Assembly (NCBI RefSeq): GCF_015712165.1
Contig: NZ_JADPZX010000003.1
Span: forward strand, 248,001 to 312,000
DNA from: Streptomyces spinoverrucosus
GTDB taxonomy: Bacteria > Actinomycetota > Actinomycetes > Streptomycetales > Streptomycetaceae
Length of the DNA: 64,000 nt
Direction of reading: 5' to 3'
Both the position numbers and the translations under genes were made by a program. The notes beneath the pieces were generated by a model, which was not told the origin of the DNA, ran no database searches, and worked only from the letters and a program-made list of their open reading frames with translations. Shown one piece after another: positions 56,314 to 64,000 of the stretch; position 1 is the stretch's first letter, and each line of letters starts with the position of its first letter.

Positions 56314-58518
56314 CTAGCTTCCGTGCTCGCCGGGGCCGGACACGGAGCCCGCGGATCCGGCCGGCGTCGTGCCGCGTGACGCGCGGTCGGCCGCGTCGGA
56401 CAGGCCGGCCTCGATACGGGAGAGCTGGCGGGCGAGGCTGTGCAGCCACAGATCGAGGTCGACCAGCACGGGCACCGGCATTCCGCCCGGCTGCGTGGCT
56501 CCCGCCCACGACCCCGCCTCCCGCGCCCGGTCCAGTCGCGGCCGTTCGCCCGTGCACAGGGCGGCGAGCCGGTCGGTGGTCTCCGCCAGTGTCCGGGCGC
56601 CGTCGCGTGCCCGGTCGGCGGCATCCCGGGGCAGAGCGCTGGTGGGCAGGTCGACCCGGGGCAGCCATTGGGCGCCGAGCAGGATCTGGTTGGCCGCGAT
56701 GAGCACGGCGTGCCAGTCGGCGTGAGGGGGCGCGCTGCCCGCCGGTTCGCTGCGGAACTGGGCGTAGGCGGACTCGGCGAGGCGCAACCGGTGCAGAGCG
56801 GGGAACGTCGGCGGGGCAGCGGCCGAGCCCGGGGGCACGGCCGTCAGCACCTCGACGGTTCCCTTGATCAGTGGGCCGCACTCCCGCAACAGGCCCGCCA
56901 TGGTCCGGCGCACCTCCCGCCGGGCGCCGGCCGGCCAGGCCAGCATCGCGCACAGCAGACCGATGGCACTGCCGGTCACCACGTCCACGATCCGCTCCTC
57001 GGCCAGTTGCCAGGACGCCGGGGCGATCTGGGCGAACGCGGTGGCCACCACGAGGGTGAACAGTCCCTGCGCCCAGGCGATGCCGAACAGGGGCCCGAGC
57101 GCGAAGGCGATCAGCATGCCCGGCGCGAGGATCGCGGCGTACGCCTCGGTGTGCCGGCCGAGGCCGATGAGCAGGGCGCCCGCCACGACGGCACCCACGA
57201 GATTGCCGACGACGGCCTGGCGGATGGCCGACCAGGTCGCCCCCACGGTGGTGCGGCTCAGTGTCAGCACCGCCATAAGCACCCAGAAGCCGTGGGCCAG
57301 GTCGAGCGAACCGGCGACGAGTCGTGCGGCGGCGAGCGCCAGCGCGATCCGCAGGGCGTTCTGGAACTGGACCGAGCGGAGCGTCATGTTGCCGGTGATC
57401 CGGCGCACCCACAGGCAGGGCGTGGAGGCCGCCGTGTACCAGAACAGCTCCCGCGGCTCGATCGGCGGGGTGCGCCGCCCGTCGAGGCCGACGCGTACGG
57501 AGATCTCCAGGACCCGCACCGACTCGGCGACGGCGAGCAGCGCCGCCTGCCGACTCAGCACCGGCATCGGCGGAACCTCGGCGGCGGGCCCTGTCACCTG
57601 CCGCATGCGCGTCCGCTGAAAGCCGTCGATCGCCTCGTTCATCCGCTGCGGGCCGGGGGCGGGTCGGCCCTCCCGCAGGGCGGCGGCGGTCTCGTGGCAC
57701 AAGGTCGCCACCTGGGGCAGCAGCGCCCCGGACGCCGTGTCGGGACGAGCCCGGCCGCGTTCGCCGCCGCCCACGTCGTCCCGGACGAGCTCGCGAAGTT
57801 CCCCGGTCTCGGTCAGATGGGCCAGCTGTTCGAGCAACCGGCGGGTGGCGGACCCCGCCTGCGAGAGGCCGCGGACCGCGCGGCCCGGGCCGGAGGGGCG
57901 TTCGGCGGGCGGCGTCCCGGACAGTCGCAGCCGCGCGCCGGCCGCCCGCAGGGCCTCGGGGGAGAGACGGGTACGCCCGGCGATGGTGTCGCCCGCCGTC
58001 GCGAGGGCCTCCGCGAGGGTCGTCCGGTACGCCTGGCCCGGCGGCTGCGGCAGCACGAACAGCTCGCACAGCGCCAGCACCACCACGCCGAAGGTGAGCC
58101 CGGCCAGCCGCAGCCACAGGGTCTGGGGTTCGTACGGCGGGAAGCAGGCCAGGATGTAGAAGAGCTGGAGTCCCGGTGCCGCCCCGGCCGGCCGTGGCCC
58201 CGCGATCGCCGCGAAGGCGAGGGCGAAGCCCACGACGAGCATCCCGAGCACCGCCGCCCAGGTCGCCACCGCCAGCACGGTCCCCAGCGCCACCAGCACC
58301 AGGCCCACCGGCAGCGCCTTCAGCATCACCTCGGCCCGCTGCCGCCCCGACCCGGGGATCGAGGACAGCAGCCCCAGGGCGATCGGCGCGAACAGCCCGT
58401 ACAGCGCCGACACCGGCTCCTGGAGCCCGTACAGGAAGGGATAGAAGCCCGCGGACGCGGCGAGCGTCACCCGCACCGACCGGTGCAGGATCTCGGTCCG
58501 CTGCGCTCCGCCCTTCAC
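56314..58518 (-). CDS. FUSC-family membrane protein
   Basis: A 734-aa protein from GTG 58518. It has two membrane blocks of five to six helices each: residues about 20-150 (VTLAASAGFYPFLYGL and similar) and about 350-510 (MTLRSVQFQNALRIALALAA and VLTLSRTTVGATWSAIRQAVVGNLVGAVVAG). The second block has the FUSC motif around LTLSRTTVGATWSAIRQ. The parts between and after are long cytoplasmic helices. Relatives export aromatic acids or similar small molecules (AaeB-like). It overlaps the small membrane protein gene by 4 bases. Confidence 0.88.
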   Translation of the reverse strand: MKGGAQRTEILHRSVRVTLAASAGFYPFLYGLQEPVSALYGLFAPIALGLLSSIPGSGRQRAEVMLKALPVGLVLVALGTVLAVATWAAVLGMLVVGFALAFAAIAGPRPAGAAPGLQLFYILACFPPYEPQTLWLRLAGLTFGVVVLALCELFVLPQPPGQAYRTTLAEALATAGDTIAGRTRLSPEALRAAGARLRLSGTPPAERPSGPGRAVRGLSQAGSATRRLLEQLAHLTETGELRELVRDDVGGGERGRARPDTASGALLPQVATLCHETAAALREGRPAPGPQRMNEAIDGFQRTRMRQVTGPAAEVPPMPVLSRQAALLAVAESVRVLEISVRVGLDGRRTPPIEPRELFWYTAASTPCLWVRRITGNMTLRSVQFQNALRIALALAAARLVAGSLDLAHGFWVLMAVLTLSRTTVGATWSAIRQAVVGNLVGAVVAGALLIGLGRHTEAYAAILAPGMLIAFALGPLFGIAWAQGLFTLVVATAFAQIAPASWQLAEERIVDVVTGSAIGLLCAMLAWPAGARREVRRTMAGLLRECGPLIKGTVEVLTAVPPGSAAAPPTFPALHRLRLAESAYAQFRSEPAGSAPPHADWHAVLIAANQILLGAQWLPRVDLPTSALPRDAADRARDGARTLAETTDRLAALCTGERPRLDRAREAGSWAGATQPGGMPVPVLVDLDLWLHSLARQLSRIEAGLSDAADRASRGTTPAGSAGSVSGPGEHGS

Positions 58519-58808
58519 GGCACACGCTCGCCACGACGCGCGTCCGAGCGGAGCGGCGGCACCCCGCCGAGGACCACGAGCGGCCGGTGGCGTACTGCCA
58601 TGACGACGAAGGAAGCCGCCAGGATCACCCCCGGCGCGACACCGCCCAGCGGGCATGCCGTGACATGGCCGAGCGCGATCACGGCCGTACCCGCGACCGC
58701 GCCGGCGAGCAGGGCGTCCCTGCGCCCGAAGAAGCCGAGCTGGATGCGGAACAGAGCGACCGCGATGAAGGCCCCCCTCCGCGCGGCCGGCGAAGCCTCA
58801 GCGCGCAT
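58515..58808 (-). CDS. Small membrane protein coupled to the FUSC gene
   Basis: A 97-aa protein from ATG 58808 with three hydrophobic segments (GAFIAVALFRIQLGFF, ALLAGAVAGTAVIALGHV, GGVAPGVILAASFVVMAV). No family is recognised. It overlaps the FUSC gene (58515-58518) and is likely an accessory subunit, comparable in size and position to the small AaeX-type partners of other FUSC pumps; this is inference. Confidence 0.65.
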   Translation of the reverse strand: MRAEASPAARRGAFIAVALFRIQLGFFGRRDALLAGAVAGTAVIALGHVTACPLGGVAPGVILAASFVVMAVRHRPLVVLGGVPPLRSDARRGERVP

Positions 58809-58997
58809 GAGCACGTTCCTCTCGGGCGGCGCCGCGGTGTCGTGGGCGGGGCGGACATGCACGACCCGATGCCATTGTCGGCCGCCCCTGAACGGACCGC
58901 AGCCCGGGAACACGTCCGCACCTCGGGCCCCGGCCCAGGGCCGGGACCCGAGGTCGAGGTCCACCGAGCACCTATGTCCTGCGAAGCGCGGGCATCG

Positions 58998-60626
58998 TCA
59001 CTTCCGGTAGCCGAGGATCGTCATCATGCCGGACTCGGAGTGGTACTGGTTGTGGCAGTGCAGCATCCACAGGCCCGGGTTGTCGGCGTAGAAGTCGATG
59101 ACGATCTTGCGGTGGGGCAGTACGTGGGCGGTGTCCTTGCGGGCTCCGGCGGCGTCGATGCCCGTGAGGGAGAACGTGTGCCCGTGCAGATGCACCGGGT
59201 GCCACATGTTGGTGGCGTTGATGAGGGAGATGCGGACCCGTTCACCTTCCCGGATCGGGATGCGATCTTCGATCGAATAGGGCTTGTGGTCGAAGCTCCA
59301 GTTGAACTTCTTCATCCCACCGGTCAGCTTGATGCGCATCTCGCGGTCCGGGTCGTCGTCGTTGAGGGCCACGGATTCGTGCGGCACGAGCCGCCTGGCG
59401 GGTACGACCCGGCCGTCGAGTTCGTCCGGGTGGGCGGTGGGCCGGGGGTTCGACCCGCTGCTGGTGCGCAGGACCGCCAGGGCCCGCGCGCCCTTGCCCT
59501 CGGCGAGCGCCACCAGCGGGAACACCCCGTCCTGGGCGGTGATGAGCACGTCGTAGCGCTCGGCCATGCCGAGCAGCAGCGCGTCCGTCGTCGTGTGCTC
59601 GACCGGGTAGCCGTCCGTGTGCGTCACCGTCATCTCGTGACCGCCCAGTGCCACCCGGAAGGCCGTGTCGCCCCCGGCGTTGATGATGCGCAGTCGAATG
59701 CGGTCCCCCGGACGGGCCCTGAAGACCGAAGGGGCCTGTGGGAGACGGCCGTTGACCAGGTAGTGCGGGTAGTCGACGTTGCCTCCCTCGCTGTGCAGCA
59801 TGCGGCTGTGGGACCCGTGCAGGATGCGGGAGGGACCGGCGGACCTGCGGGAGGCCGACTCGTGCGCGCCGGCGGACTTGTCGCGGTCCGGACCGTGGTG
59901 TGCGGCGCCCTCGCCCATGTCCATCGGCGGCTTGCCACCCCGCAACTGCGCCAGTACGCCGTCCGGAGTGGAGCCGGACACGCCGTCCAGCCAGTCGTCC
60001 AGGACGACGACCCACTCCTTGTCGTAGGACAACGGCTCCTTGGGGTCCTCGACGATCATCGGGGCGTACAGGCCGCGGTCGAGCTGCATGCCCGAGTGCG
60101 AATGCAGCCAGTAGGTGCCCGGGTGCGCCACGGCGTAGCGGTAGGTGAACTCCGCGCCGGGTTTGATGGAGTACTGGGTCAGACCTGGCACGCCGTCCAT
60201 GTCGCAGCGCATCCGGATACCGTGCGAGTGCAGCGTCGTCGACTCGCTCAGATGGTTGGCGAGCGTGAGGTCGAGTACGTCGCCCGCGGTGATCCGCACC
60301 TCCTTGCCGGGCAGCGTGTCGCCGTACGCCCATGACCTGACGGTCCGCCCGCCGAGGTCCAGGGACGTCTCGGTGGCGGTGAGCTTGAACTTGCGGACGG
60401 GACCGGACCCGCGTTTCTTCTCCGCGGCGAGGACCTCGGGATCTGACGGGTTGACGAATCCCCTGGGTCCCCTCGGGACGAAGCCGCCGCTGGTGTGCCT
60501 GCCGCCCCTGTGGCCGGTGGCTCCGGCCTCGGGGCGCTTGTCGGACCCGGAGCAGGCGGTCAGGGTTGCCGAGCCGACGGCCACGATGGAGGCACCGAGC
60601 AAGGTGCGCCGCGTATGTTTCTGCAT
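58998..60626 (-). CDS. Multicopper oxidase, exported lipoprotein
   Basis: A 542-aa protein. The N-terminus HTRRTLLGASIVAVG with LTAC at about residue 25 suggests Tat export and lipidation. Copper motifs are TLHSHG, YWLHSHSG, HPVHLHGH and LHCHNQYHSESGM, giving the trinuclear centre and type 1 site; the axial ligand is Met (SGMM). A His/Met/Asp-rich insertion (residues about 235-270, PPMDMGEGAAHHGPDRD) resembles copper-binding loops of CueO-like oxidases. It oxidises phenols, Cu(I) or similar substrates with O2. It is divergent from the secreted hydrolase gene. Confidence 0.92.
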   Translation of the reverse strand: MQKHTRRTLLGASIVAVGSATLTACSGSDKRPEAGATGHRGGRHTSGGFVPRGPRGFVNPSDPEVLAAEKKRGSGPVRKFKLTATETSLDLGGRTVRSWAYGDTLPGKEVRITAGDVLDLTLANHLSESTTLHSHGIRMRCDMDGVPGLTQYSIKPGAEFTYRYAVAHPGTYWLHSHSGMQLDRGLYAPMIVEDPKEPLSYDKEWVVVLDDWLDGVSGSTPDGVLAQLRGGKPPMDMGEGAAHHGPDRDKSAGAHESASRRSAGPSRILHGSHSRMLHSEGGNVDYPHYLVNGRLPQAPSVFRARPGDRIRLRIINAGGDTAFRVALGGHEMTVTHTDGYPVEHTTTDALLLGMAERYDVLITAQDGVFPLVALAEGKGARALAVLRTSSGSNPRPTAHPDELDGRVVPARRLVPHESVALNDDDPDREMRIKLTGGMKKFNWSFDHKPYSIEDRIPIREGERVRISLINATNMWHPVHLHGHTFSLTGIDAAGARKDTAHVLPHRKIVIDFYADNPGLWMLHCHNQYHSESGMMTILGYRK

Positions 60627-60872
60627 GAATGAATAAGACCCGTTTTGTGGTCATATTTGTGAGAACCGAGGCGGCGCGTCTTGTGAATCGCGGGCATCGC
60701 CCGAGGGGAGCATCGGCCACGCCGTCCAGCCGCCGGCAGGCCACGCCGCGCCCCCGAACGGCGTACGAACACTATGAACAGAAGAGGTCAGGCCATGGCT
60801 CGGCGTCCCGCCCGTTCCTAGCATCGCAGCGCGCGGCGCGAGGAAGCGCCGGCGGAGGCAGGGAGCGGAACC
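60627..60872. promoter_or_regulatory. Divergent promoter region of multicopper oxidase and secreted hydrolase
   Basis: A 246-base gap without a coding frame I can support. The first 50 bases are AT-rich (CATATTTGTGAGAACC near 60651-60667), which is a likely -10 area for the oxidase on the minus strand. No clear metal-regulator operator was seen. Confidence 0.4.
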
Positions 60873-62330
60873 TTGATCAGACGCACCCCGACACGGCAGT
60901 CAGGCAGTCGTCTCCCCAGGAGGCTTCGCACGGCGCTGGCCCTCGGCGCCGCGAGCGTGCTCGTCGGTACGCTCACCGGCGCGACGCCCGCCGGCACGGA
61001 CGCCCGGCGCCCCACAACAACCACCTGCCCCGGCGACCTTGCCGGAAAGGCCACGTGCTACACCGGGCAGGACGAAAACGGCGCCCACTACGCGATCGCC
61101 GTGCCCGAACGCTGGAACGGCTCGCTCGTCGTGCACGCCCACGGCGGCCCCGACCTGGGCGACGCCTCCGACCCCGAGCGCAGCCTCGACGACCTGGGGC
61201 GGTGGTCGGTGATGGTGGAGCAGGGCTATGCCTGGGCCGGTTCGTCGTACCGCCGCGGGGGCTACGGCACGCGGATGGCCGCCGCCGACACGGAGAACGT
61301 GCGTCGGCTGTTCGTCTCGGAATTCGGCGGGCCGCGGCGGACGTACGTGCACGGCCAGTCCTGGGGCGGGAACGTCGCGGCCAAGGTCGTGGAGGTCTAC
61401 GGCAGGAAGAACGGCCCCTACGACGGGGCGCTGCTCACCAACGGCGTACTCGCCGGCGGCTCCCGCGGCTACGACTACCGCGTCGACCTGCGGGTGGTCT
61501 ACCAGTACTACTGCCACAACCACCCCCGGCCCACCGAACCTCGGTACCCGCTGTGGCAGGGGCTGCGTGCCGACTCCACCATGACGGCGGGCGGCCTGCG
61601 CGCCCGCCTCCAGGAGTGCACCGGCTACGCCTCCGCCCCGCAGGACCGCACCGCGCCGCAGCAGCGCAACCTCGACGACATCCTCGCCGTGACGAGGATT
61701 CCGGAACGCACCCTCGAGTCGCATCTGCGATTCGCCACCTTCACGTTCCGCGACATCGTCCACGAACGCCTCGGCGGCCGTAACCCGTTCAGCAACCGGG
61801 GCGTGTGGTACTCCGGATCGCACGACGACAAGGCCCTCAACGCCGGAGTCGAACGCTTCTGGGCCGACCCGGCCGCCGTGCGGGACCTGTCCTACGACAG
61901 CGATCTCACGGGCAAGGTCGCCATCCCCGTCCTCACCCTCCACGCGATCGACGACCCGACGGCGTTCGTCGAGCACGAGGCGGCATACCGCGCCACTCTG
62001 CGGGGCGCCCACCGCGACCGCCATCTCGTACAGACGTTCACCGAGGAGCACGACCACAGCGAGCTGAGCGCCTCCGAGTACGCCAACTCCGTCTCCGCCC
62101 TGGATACGTGGGTACGCACCGGAAGGAAGCCGACTCCGCGGTCGATCGCGGCGTCCTGCGCGACGTTCGACCGCACCTACGGCACCGGGTGCTTCTACGA
62201 CCCGGACTTCCGTCCCTCGCCCTACGCCGCGCGTGTGACACCGCGCCCGGGGGGTCTGAACTGGCCTGCCATGACCGCGAGGCAGGAGAAGGCCTGGAGC
62301 CGCATCGAGGGCGTCGGTATAGCCCCCTAG
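60873..62330 (+). CDS. Secreted alpha/beta-fold hydrolase
   Basis: A 485-aa protein from TTG 60873, with GGGAG eight bases upstream. An N-terminal signal (RRLRTALALGAASVLVGTLTG, cleavage near residue 40) is followed by an alpha/beta hydrolase fold: SLVVHAHGGPDLG (oxyanion), TYVHGQSWGG with the nucleophile Ser, VLTLHAIDDPTAFVEHE (Asp) and TFTEEHDHSEL (His). C51, C62 and others may form disulfides (TTTCPGDLAGKATCYTG). The family resembles large extracellular esterases or tannase-like proteins; the substrate is unknown. Confidence 0.85.
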   Translation: MIRRTPTRQSGSRLPRRLRTALALGAASVLVGTLTGATPAGTDARRPTTTTCPGDLAGKATCYTGQDENGAHYAIAVPERWNGSLVVHAHGGPDLGDASDPERSLDDLGRWSVMVEQGYAWAGSSYRRGGYGTRMAAADTENVRRLFVSEFGGPRRTYVHGQSWGGNVAAKVVEVYGRKNGPYDGALLTNGVLAGGSRGYDYRVDLRVVYQYYCHNHPRPTEPRYPLWQGLRADSTMTAGGLRARLQECTGYASAPQDRTAPQQRNLDDILAVTRIPERTLESHLRFATFTFRDIVHERLGGRNPFSNRGVWYSGSHDDKALNAGVERFWADPAAVRDLSYDSDLTGKVAIPVLTLHAIDDPTAFVEHEAAYRATLRGAHRDRHLVQTFTEEHDHSELSASEYANSVSALDTWVRTGRKPTPRSIAASCATFDRTYGTGCFYDPDFRPSPYAARVTPRPGGLNWPAMTARQEKAWSRIEGVGIAP

Positions 62331-62343
62331 GGGGCGCGGTGTC

Positions 62344-63608
62344 TCATCCCGAGATCGAGTCGAGCTGTTCGGCGGCCGGCCGCAGTGGCCACAGGTCCCC
62401 TCCCGGCGGTGCCTCCAGCCGCGGGACGGCTTTCCTCGCCGCCGCGTCGCCCGCGTCCGCGGCCGCGCGGACCACGTCGCCGGCCGCGTACCGGTGGAAC
62501 TCCAGCTCCGGATGCGGCCAGTCGGCCGCGCCGGTCGCGGCGGGCAGCAGATACCGCACGGCTTGGGCCAGACTCTGGCCGTCGGGGCCGCGGTGCGCCC
62601 ACAGGTCCACGCCGACATGGTGGCCGACTGCGGCCAGGCGGGTGTGGGCGACGAGGGCGAAGGCCGAGTAGTGCCAGCTCCTGGTGCGCGCCAGCTCCAG
62701 GGGCTGGCCGCTGTCGGCCGCGATCTGGGTGTCGATCCGCTTGGCGGCCGCCTCCCGCACGGTCCTGCGGGCCAGCCCTTCGTCACCGGTCGAGAAGGCG
62801 AGGGCGCCGACCAGCATGTCGTAGAAGGTGCCGTGGTTGTTGGTGGCCGCGGCCTCCTGCCTGCCGAACGCGCTGGTGGTCAGCCAGGTGAGGAACGCGG
62901 TGTTCCACCGCCTCATGCCGACGCGGTCGCCCTTCGTCCAGCCGGGAGCGCCGGCGTCCAGGATCGCCAGGGCGTCGACGACACTCGTGTACGACTGCGA
63001 GAAGTCGATGATGCCGATCGCTCGTCCGTCGCACTTGCACGGGATGAACTGGGCGTGGCTCAGGTTCGGGTTCATCCGCGTGGCCGGGTCCAGGAACCAG
63101 GTGCGCAGGATCTGCGCGGCCTTCTGCGCGTACCGCCGGTGGCCCGTGTAGTACCAGGCGAGCGCGAGGTCGTACGTCGAGTCGAAGACCTTCTCGACGT
63201 CCTGACGGTCGGTGCCCGAGTCGACCTCGGGGTTGCGTTCCCCGTCACGCTGAACGTACGGGCAGCCCCACGGGTTGTCGGGTGAGGGCGTCGTGGTCGG
63301 CCACCAGTAGGGCGCCTGACTCAGATAGTCGTGCACGTCGCCGCTCGGCGCGGGGCGGGCTTGTCCACGACCGTCCACGGGCCCCGGTCCAGCCACCCGT
63401 CGGCGCGCCGCGTCAGGATCGCGACGGATCGACGCAGTTCGGGGTCGCCGCGCTGGAGGTCGGCCTTCGCCTGCCGGAGCCGGGCGCCGTCGAGGACGGC
63501 GGTCCTGGGTGTCACCAGTGCCGCGCTCGCGGAGGTGGAGGGCACCAACGCGGCCAGGAGGGTCGTGATCAGGGCCAGCACCACGGCCCGCGCAGATGGT
63601 CCAGCCAT
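62344..63608 (-). pseudogene. Secreted alginate-lyase-like gene with a frameshift
   Basis: The frame from ATG 63608 encodes a signal peptide (AVVLALITTLLAALVPSTSASA) and the first domain residues up to DRGPWTVVDKPAP, then stops at 63321. The rest is in another frame: SGDVHDYLSQAPYWWP onward, with the catalytic NNHGTFYD motif and the ARTRSWHYSAFAL segment of the alginate_lyase family (PF05426-like). The two parts join logically at about 63345-63357, inside the run CGGCGCGGGGCG, which fits a one-base loss or a sequencing error in a GC run. A restored protein would have about 420 residues. If real, the gene is inactive. Confidence 0.75.
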
Positions 63609-63856
63609 CGCGCCTCAATTCATGTGAGTGAACGAGATTCACGTTCAAGGCTGTGTGAGCGTAGGCCCAGAGGGTATGCAGGGCAACGGGTCGCGTCCAA
63701 GAGGCTGATCTGAGTCGGGGTTCCGTCTGTGGGGTTGACGTGGCCGGGGTGAAGGTCCACGTTATAGCTCGCCCGTTGGGAAACTTTCCTAACTCGCAAC
63801 TCGGCACGCCTGGTTGTTCATATAGGTGAACCACCGGATGCGAAGGGAGTCGGCCC
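63609..63856. promoter_or_regulatory. Divergent regulatory region with two palindromic motifs
   Basis: The 248-base gap between the alginate-lyase gene and the last gene holds GTGAA/TTCAC (63628-63632 and 63638-63642), overlapping TGAAC/GTTCA (63629-63633 and 63643-63647), close to the lyase start. It also holds a separate palindrome at 63775-63793 closer to the right-hand gene. Confidence 0.55.
63775..63793. promoter_or_regulatory. 19-bp palindrome, LacI/ROK-like operator candidate
   Basis: GTTGGGAAACTTTCCTAAC is symmetrical about base 63784 with one mismatched pair (63778/63790). It lies 64-82 bases before the GTG of the last gene, where a repressor of a carbohydrate gene would be expected. 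Confidence 0.6.
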
Positions 63857-64000
63857 GTGACGGCAGAACAGCGCCGGGGGAGCGACGCACATGCCGCCAG
63901 AGGCATCACCAGGCGGGGGCTGCTCGCCGGTGCGGCGCTCGCGGCGGCCGGCGGCACGGCTGAGGCCGCGCCCGGAGAGCCGGGGCAAGTCCCCGCCCTC
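63857..64000 (+). CDS. Tat-exported protein, N-terminus only (runs off the window)
   Basis: The frame from GTG 63857, with AAGGGAG eight bases upstream, is open to the end of the window (48 codons). It reads TRRGLLAGAALAAAGGTAEAA near residues 20-40, a twin-arginine signal with a probable AxA cleavage site. The mature protein starts at the window edge, so its class is unknown. Its position opposite a secreted polysaccharide lyase and the palindrome upstream suggest a secreted carbohydrate-active or related protein. Confidence 0.75.
   Translation, partial: MTAEQRRGSDAHAARGITRRGLLAGAALAAAGGTAEAAPGEPGQVPAL

Noticed and set aside
62322..62335. GCCCCCTAGGGGGC palindrome at the end of the secreted hydrolase gene
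   Set aside because: A perfect palindrome without a loop cannot fold into a useful terminator hairpin of this length; kept only as a curiosity.
1..64000. tRNA, rRNA, CRISPR array, integrase or attachment site
   Set aside because: Looked for TPsiC-type GGTTCGA motifs, spaced direct repeats and recombinase motifs and found none that hold together; a covariance-model search would be decisive.

Overview
The window is high-GC actinobacterial DNA and almost certainly comes from a Streptomyces chromosome. The main evidence is the codon pattern (third positions nearly all G or C), frequent GTG and TTG starts, a streptogrisin-type protease with a chitin-binding-like tail, PknB-type kinases with extracytoplasmic sensors, and many Tat or Sec secreted proteins. 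It reads like accessory or arm-type DNA: short operons of varied function, several specialised-metabolism genes, MITE-like insertions and three damaged genes. I saw no rRNA, tRNA or CRISPR array.

Layout. 1-6.2 kb: end of a methyltransferase, an FAD oxidoreductase fused to a Rieske domain, then a TetR regulator divergent from an APC permease and an amidohydrolase with a near-perfect 21-bp palindromic operator between them, and a CsbD-like stress protein. 6.2-8.1 kb: two secreted or released cell-wall enzymes. 8.3-10.3 kb: a cyclodipeptide synthase translationally coupled to a CYP121-like P450, matching the mycobacterial mycocyclosin pair, closed by a strong terminator. 10.3-14.4 kb: an APC permease and the large catalase KatE. 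14.56-15.9 kb: a FUSC-type membrane protein gene interrupted by a 182-bp MITE with perfect 18-bp ends and CTAG duplications. 16.0-19.9 kb: a tightly coupled five-gene operon (62-aa peptide, a small helical protein, two paralogous uncharacterised proteins and a signal-less class-C beta-lactamase-fold hydrolase), which I consider the best candidate for an undescribed peptide-modifying system. 19.9-23.2 kb: secreted protease, metallophosphoesterase, BON protein and nucleotidyltransferase. 23.4-27.8 kb: two membrane Ser/Thr kinases plus an FHA protein.

27.9-38.2 kb: alpha/beta hydrolase and DUF4097 protein, a P450, a protein that looks like a zinc-binding degenerate SecA motor domain, and an operon of type II thioesterase, DHA2 exporter, acyl carrier protein, ketosynthase and a Nudix-like membrane protein. 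38.3-43.0 kb: a 1075-aa TPR-CHAT caspase-like protein divergent from a small zinc-binding-like protein and a four-helix membrane protein, which resembles a conflict/defence layout. 43-46 kb: lipase, RidA, a second MITE next to a remnant of the first family, and an AI-2E type membrane protein. 46.1-50.8 kb: glucose-6-phosphate dehydrogenase, beta-phosphoglucomutase-like HAD and a GH65 disaccharide phosphorylase, which together route a glucosyl disaccharide via beta-glucose-1-phosphate into the pentose phosphate pathway. 51-55 kb: an unusual DUF6817-like/ketopantoate-reductase fusion divergent from a LysR regulator, an internally deleted LysE-like remnant, a flavin reductase and a MSMEG_6728-like protein. 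55.1-58.8 kb: a RsbU-type phosphatase, a FUSC protein and a small membrane protein in one operon. 59-64 kb: multicopper oxidase lipoprotein, secreted hydrolase, a frameshifted alginate-lyase gene and the start of a Tat-exported protein behind a palindromic operator.

Gene calls rest on reading the translations and motifs by eye. Comparisons with named proteins (Rv2275, CYP121, AlbC, SecA) are from memory and not from an alignment run.
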